Position numbers and translations under genes: made by a program. 64,000 nucleotides of DNA from assembly GCA_025455015.1 (NCBI GenBank), contig JALONI010000005.1, forward strand, positions 28,335 through 92,334, written 5' to 3'. Position 1 is the stretch's first letter; every line of letters starts with the position of its first letter. Positions 61,939 to 64,000 of the stretch are shown here, in pieces. The notes below the pieces were generated by a model. That model made no database searches and was not told the DNA's origin. It saw nothing but the letters and a program-made list of their open reading frames with translations. The DNA is from Cyclobacteriaceae bacterium (GTDB lineage: Bacteria > Bacteroidota > Bacteroidia > Cytophagales > Cyclobacteriaceae).

Positions 61939-64000
61939 TTACACCACCACGTTCACGATCTTGCCCGGCACCACAATCACCTTGCGGGGCGGTTTGCCCT
62001 CGCTCCATTTGCGCACGATCTCGCTGGCCAGCACCTGCTTTTCGATGTCTTCCTTAGGCATGTCCAATGCGAAGTTCATCTGCGCGCGCACTTTTCCGTT
62101 GATCGAAATCGGGTAGTTGAACTCACTCTCTTTCAGGTACTGCTCATCCCAAGCCGGGAAGCGGCCATTGAAGACGCTATCCGTGTGGCCCAGCAGCGAC
62201 CACAGTTCTTCGGTGATGTGCGGGGCATAAGGCGCCAGGGCGATGACCAGCGGTTCCAACACCTTTCGCTTGTGGCACTTGAGTGCGGAAAGCTCGTTGG
62301 CGCAAATCATGAATTCGCTCACCGTGGTGTTGAACGAAAAGTGTTCGATGTCGTACTCTACTTTCTTCAACGTGCGGTGCAACACTTTCAATTCTTCGCG
62401 CGTGGGGTCTTCTTCGCTTACGCGGAAGCGCCCCGTGTTGTCATGGAAAAGGTTCCAGAAGCGTCTCAGGAATTTGAACACGCCATCGATGCCCTGCGTG
62501 CTCCACGGCTTGGAGGCTTCCAGGGGGCCCAGGAACATTTCGTAGAGGCGCAGCGTGTCGGCCCCGTAGTCATCAATGATGTCATCGGGGTTGACCACGT
62601 TATAGTACGACTTGCTCATCTTTTCGATGGCGGAGCCGCAAGTATAAACTCCAGTTTCATCAAAAATGGTCGAACTTCCATCGTCAAATATGAATTGACT
62701 TCTCTCAAAATCTGTTCTCCATTTTTTAAACTTATCGATGTTTAATGTTTCGCCATCTACAAGTTTAATATCAACGTGAAGGCCGTTTTGCATTTCATCA
62801 TATCTGAACACCCCACCTTTTTCCCCACGTATGTGTCTTACAACACGTTGCATCTTTTCGGTTACTACCTTGTCAAAGCCATAGGCATCTTTTGCTTTTT
62901 TTGAGACAAAAATCAAAGGATTACTCATTAGCCGATACACAAACCTCGAATCGCCCTGAATCTTCCCTTGATTAATCAACTTCTTAAATGGCTCATCAAA
63001 GGTCAGGTAGCCCAGGTCGTGCAGCACCTTGGTCCACAGCCGCGCGTATAGTAAGTGCGCCACGGCATGTTCCGAGCCGCCCACGTACACATCCACCTGG
63101 CCCCAGTAGTCAAGCGCTTTTTTATCCGCGAAAGCGTGTTTATTGTGCGGGTCCATGTAGCGCAAAAAATACCAGGCCGCGCCCGCATGCGTGGGCATCG
63201 TGTTGCTGTCGCGCCTCAGGCCGGGGGCAAAATCAATCCACTCCTTCAGGTTGGCCAGCGGCCCCTCGCCATTGCCGGCCGATTTGAAATTATCAGCCGG
63301 GGGCAACTCGAGCGGCAGCTCGCTTTCGCTCATGGCATAGGGCAGTTCGTCTTTGAACACCACCGGAAACGGTTCGCCCCAGTAGCGCTGGCGGCTCCAG
63401 CCTGCATCGCGCATCTTGTAGTTTACCTGTCGCTGGCCAATGCCGCGCTTTTCGATCTCGTCAATGGCCACGTCAATGGCTTGGTGCATGACCAGGCCAT
63501 TCAAAAAGCCGGAGTTTTCCAGTACCGCCTCTTTGGTGGGGTTGGCTTCTTCGCCTGTATAATTGGCCCCGATGATGTTGGTAATGGGTATGTTGAAGTG
63601 CTTGGCAAACTTGTGGTCACGCTCATCGCCACAGGGCACGGCCATGATGGCCCCGGTGCCATAGCCCGCCAGCACGTATTCGCTGATCCACACCGGCACG
63701 TGGCGCCCGCTGAACGGGTTGATGGCATACGCTCCCGTAAAGGCCCCCGTCACTTTTTTCACTTCTGCCATGCGGTCTACTTCCGAACGGCTCTCCACAT
63801 ACGTCAGGTACTTTTCCACTTCGGCACGTTGTGCCTCGGTGGTAATCTTTTTCACCAGTTCATGCTCAGGCGCAAGTACCATAAAGTCCACACCAAAGAT
63901 GGTGTCGGGCCGGGTGGTGAAGACTGTGAGAATCTCGCTTTTTGTTACCTCACCCCCTGCCTGTCCGGCAGGCAGGCCTGACCCCCTCTCCACAGCAGAG
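61939..64000 (-). CDS. leuS: Leucyl-tRNA synthetase, 3' part (continues beyond window)
   Basis: The frame is open to the window end, so about 687 codons of an expected 930 or so are seen. It contains TVFTTRPDTIFG (threonine-rich motif of the CP1 editing domain), the catalytic core, EKMSKSYYNVVNPDD with the KMSKS loop and the anticodon-binding C-terminal region. The N-terminal HIGH part is outside. Two oddities: codons at the window end translate a hairpin repeat (SAVERGSGLPAGQAGGEV) just before the editing motif, and the region before KMSKS (62640-62960) is AT-rich and longer than in the relatives I remember. The frame remains intact throughout. Confidence 0.95.
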   Translation of the reverse strand, partial: SAVERGSGLPAGQAGGEVTKSEILTVFTTRPDTIFGVDFMVLAPEHELVKKITTEAQRAEVEKYLTYVESRSEVDRMAEVKKVTGAFTGAYAINPFSGRHVPVWISEYVLAGYGTGAIMAVPCGDERDHKFAKHFNIPITNIIGANYTGEEANPTKEAVLENSGFLNGLVMHQAIDVAIDEIEKRGIGQRQVNYKMRDAGWSRQRYWGEPFPVVFKDELPYAMSESELPLELPPADNFKSAGNGEGPLANLKEWIDFAPGLRRDSNTMPTHAGAAWYFLRYMDPHNKHAFADKKALDYWGQVDVYVGGSEHAVAHLLYARLWTKVLHDLGYLTFDEPFKKLINQGKIQGDSRFVYRLMSNPLIFVSKKAKDAYGFDKVVTEKMQRVVRHIRGEKGGVFRYDEMQNGLHVDIKLVDGETLNIDKFKKWRTDFERSQFIFDDGSSTIFDETGVYTCGSAIEKMSKSYYNVVNPDDIIDDYGADTLRLYEMFLGPLEASKPWSTQGIDGVFKFLRRFWNLFHDNTGRFRVSEEDPTREELKVLHRTLKKVEYDIEHFSFNTTVSEFMICANELSALKCHKRKVLEPLVIALAPYAPHITEELWSLLGHTDSVFNGRFPAWDEQYLKESEFNYPISINGKVRAQMNFALDMPKEDIEKQVLASEIVRKWSEGKPPRKVIVVPGKIVNVVV
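62640..62960 (-). other. AT-rich mosaic segment of leuS
   Basis: By hand count 109 of 300 bases (62641-62940) are G or C, about 36%, against roughly 55-60% just outside. The reading frame is continuous and KMSKS follows. It encodes part of the leucine-specific insertion domain. Confidence 0.6.
63949..64000. repeat. Hairpin repeat inside leuS coding sequence
   Basis: CTCACCCC, then CCTGCCTG/CAGGCAGG with a TCCGG loop (63957-63977), then CCCCCTCTCC. It is similar in order to the intergenic repeats at 16.3-16.5 kb. It is translated in frame, minus strand, within leuS and continues past the window edge. Confidence 0.7.

Noticed and set aside
62640..62960. Insertion sequence or intein within leuS
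   Set aside because: The frame continues without extra catalytic motifs and the flanks keep LeuRS motifs, so it is treated as a mosaic segment.
1..64000. CRISPR arrays or prophage modules
   Set aside because: No regularly spaced direct repeats of CRISPR size and no cluster of phage structural genes were seen; the ORF6N remnant is isolated.

Overview
The window looks like a chromosomal piece of a Bacteroidota bacterium, most likely order Cytophagales. The evidence is a C25 peptidase of the type IX secretion kind with a C-terminal sorting-type domain, a PspC/DUF2807 envelope-stress protein controlled by PadR, an ABC-permease/M1-peptidase fusion, a Bacteroidota-type arginine decarboxylase, and start codons preceded by the Bacteroidota -7 element TAnnTTTG instead of Shine-Dalgarno sequences. 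Base composition is fairly GC-rich. Exceptions are one lipoprotein gene (41.1-42.1 kb) and a segment inside leuS (about 62.64-62.96 kb). No rRNA, tRNA, CRISPR array, prophage or intact insertion sequence was found.

Layout. 0-8.3 kb: pyrH-frr, ahcY, a DsbA/FrnE-type oxidoreductase, the fused isobutyryl-CoA mutase icmF, and a translationally coupled DUF2281/PIN/DUF952 trio. 8.3-19.7 kb: a ceramidase-like hydrolase, hrpB, a 38-codon small ORF, a DoxX-like protein and Crp-type regulator, a SMUG2-like glycosylase overlapping an SF1 helicase, two copies of a hairpin repeat, a DUF2177 membrane protein, a frameshifted ORF6N remnant and a membrane-anchored patatin. 19.8-29.6 kb: an AddAB-like helicase-nuclease pair, a YkgJ cysteine-cluster protein, an AAA ATPase with a duplicated N-terminal domain, a polyprenol-phosphate glycosyltransferase and a GmhB-like phosphatase. 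29.6-36.7 kb: arginine decarboxylase, an arginase-family ureohydrolase, an AAA/DUF4143 ATPase with a palindromic leaderless promoter, a deoxyhypusine-synthase-like protein, and argS. 36.8-49.9 kb: mostly envelope and secreted proteins (truncated CHY zinc finger, OmpA, tricorn-like protease, lipoprotein, PadR/PspC, giant C25 peptidase). 49.9-64 kb: pyrR-pyrB, a secreted protein of unknown function, EVE, a family 9 glycosyltransferase, fabH, an ABC exporter with peptidase fusion, the SbtA/SbtB bicarbonate pair and the 3' part of leuS.

How the genes connect. pyrH and pyrR-pyrB serve pyrimidine supply. speA, the ureohydrolase and the deoxyhypusine-synthase homologue form a plausible polyamine module; the ureohydrolase departs from classical arginase at two substrate-contact positions, so its substrate is open. 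AddAB and the SMUG2-like/helicase pair are DNA repair. The GmhB-like phosphatase, glycosyltransferases, fabH, OmpA and the PspC protein act on the envelope.

Most worth a second look: the polyamine cluster, the DUF4143 operator/promoter overlapping its own start codon, the mosaic and repeat-invaded leuS, the duplicated WG-x-x-TPG domain on a SpoVK-type AAA protein, and several genes or remnants (38-codon ORF, CHY remnant, ORF6N pseudogene) that simple ORF calling misses.
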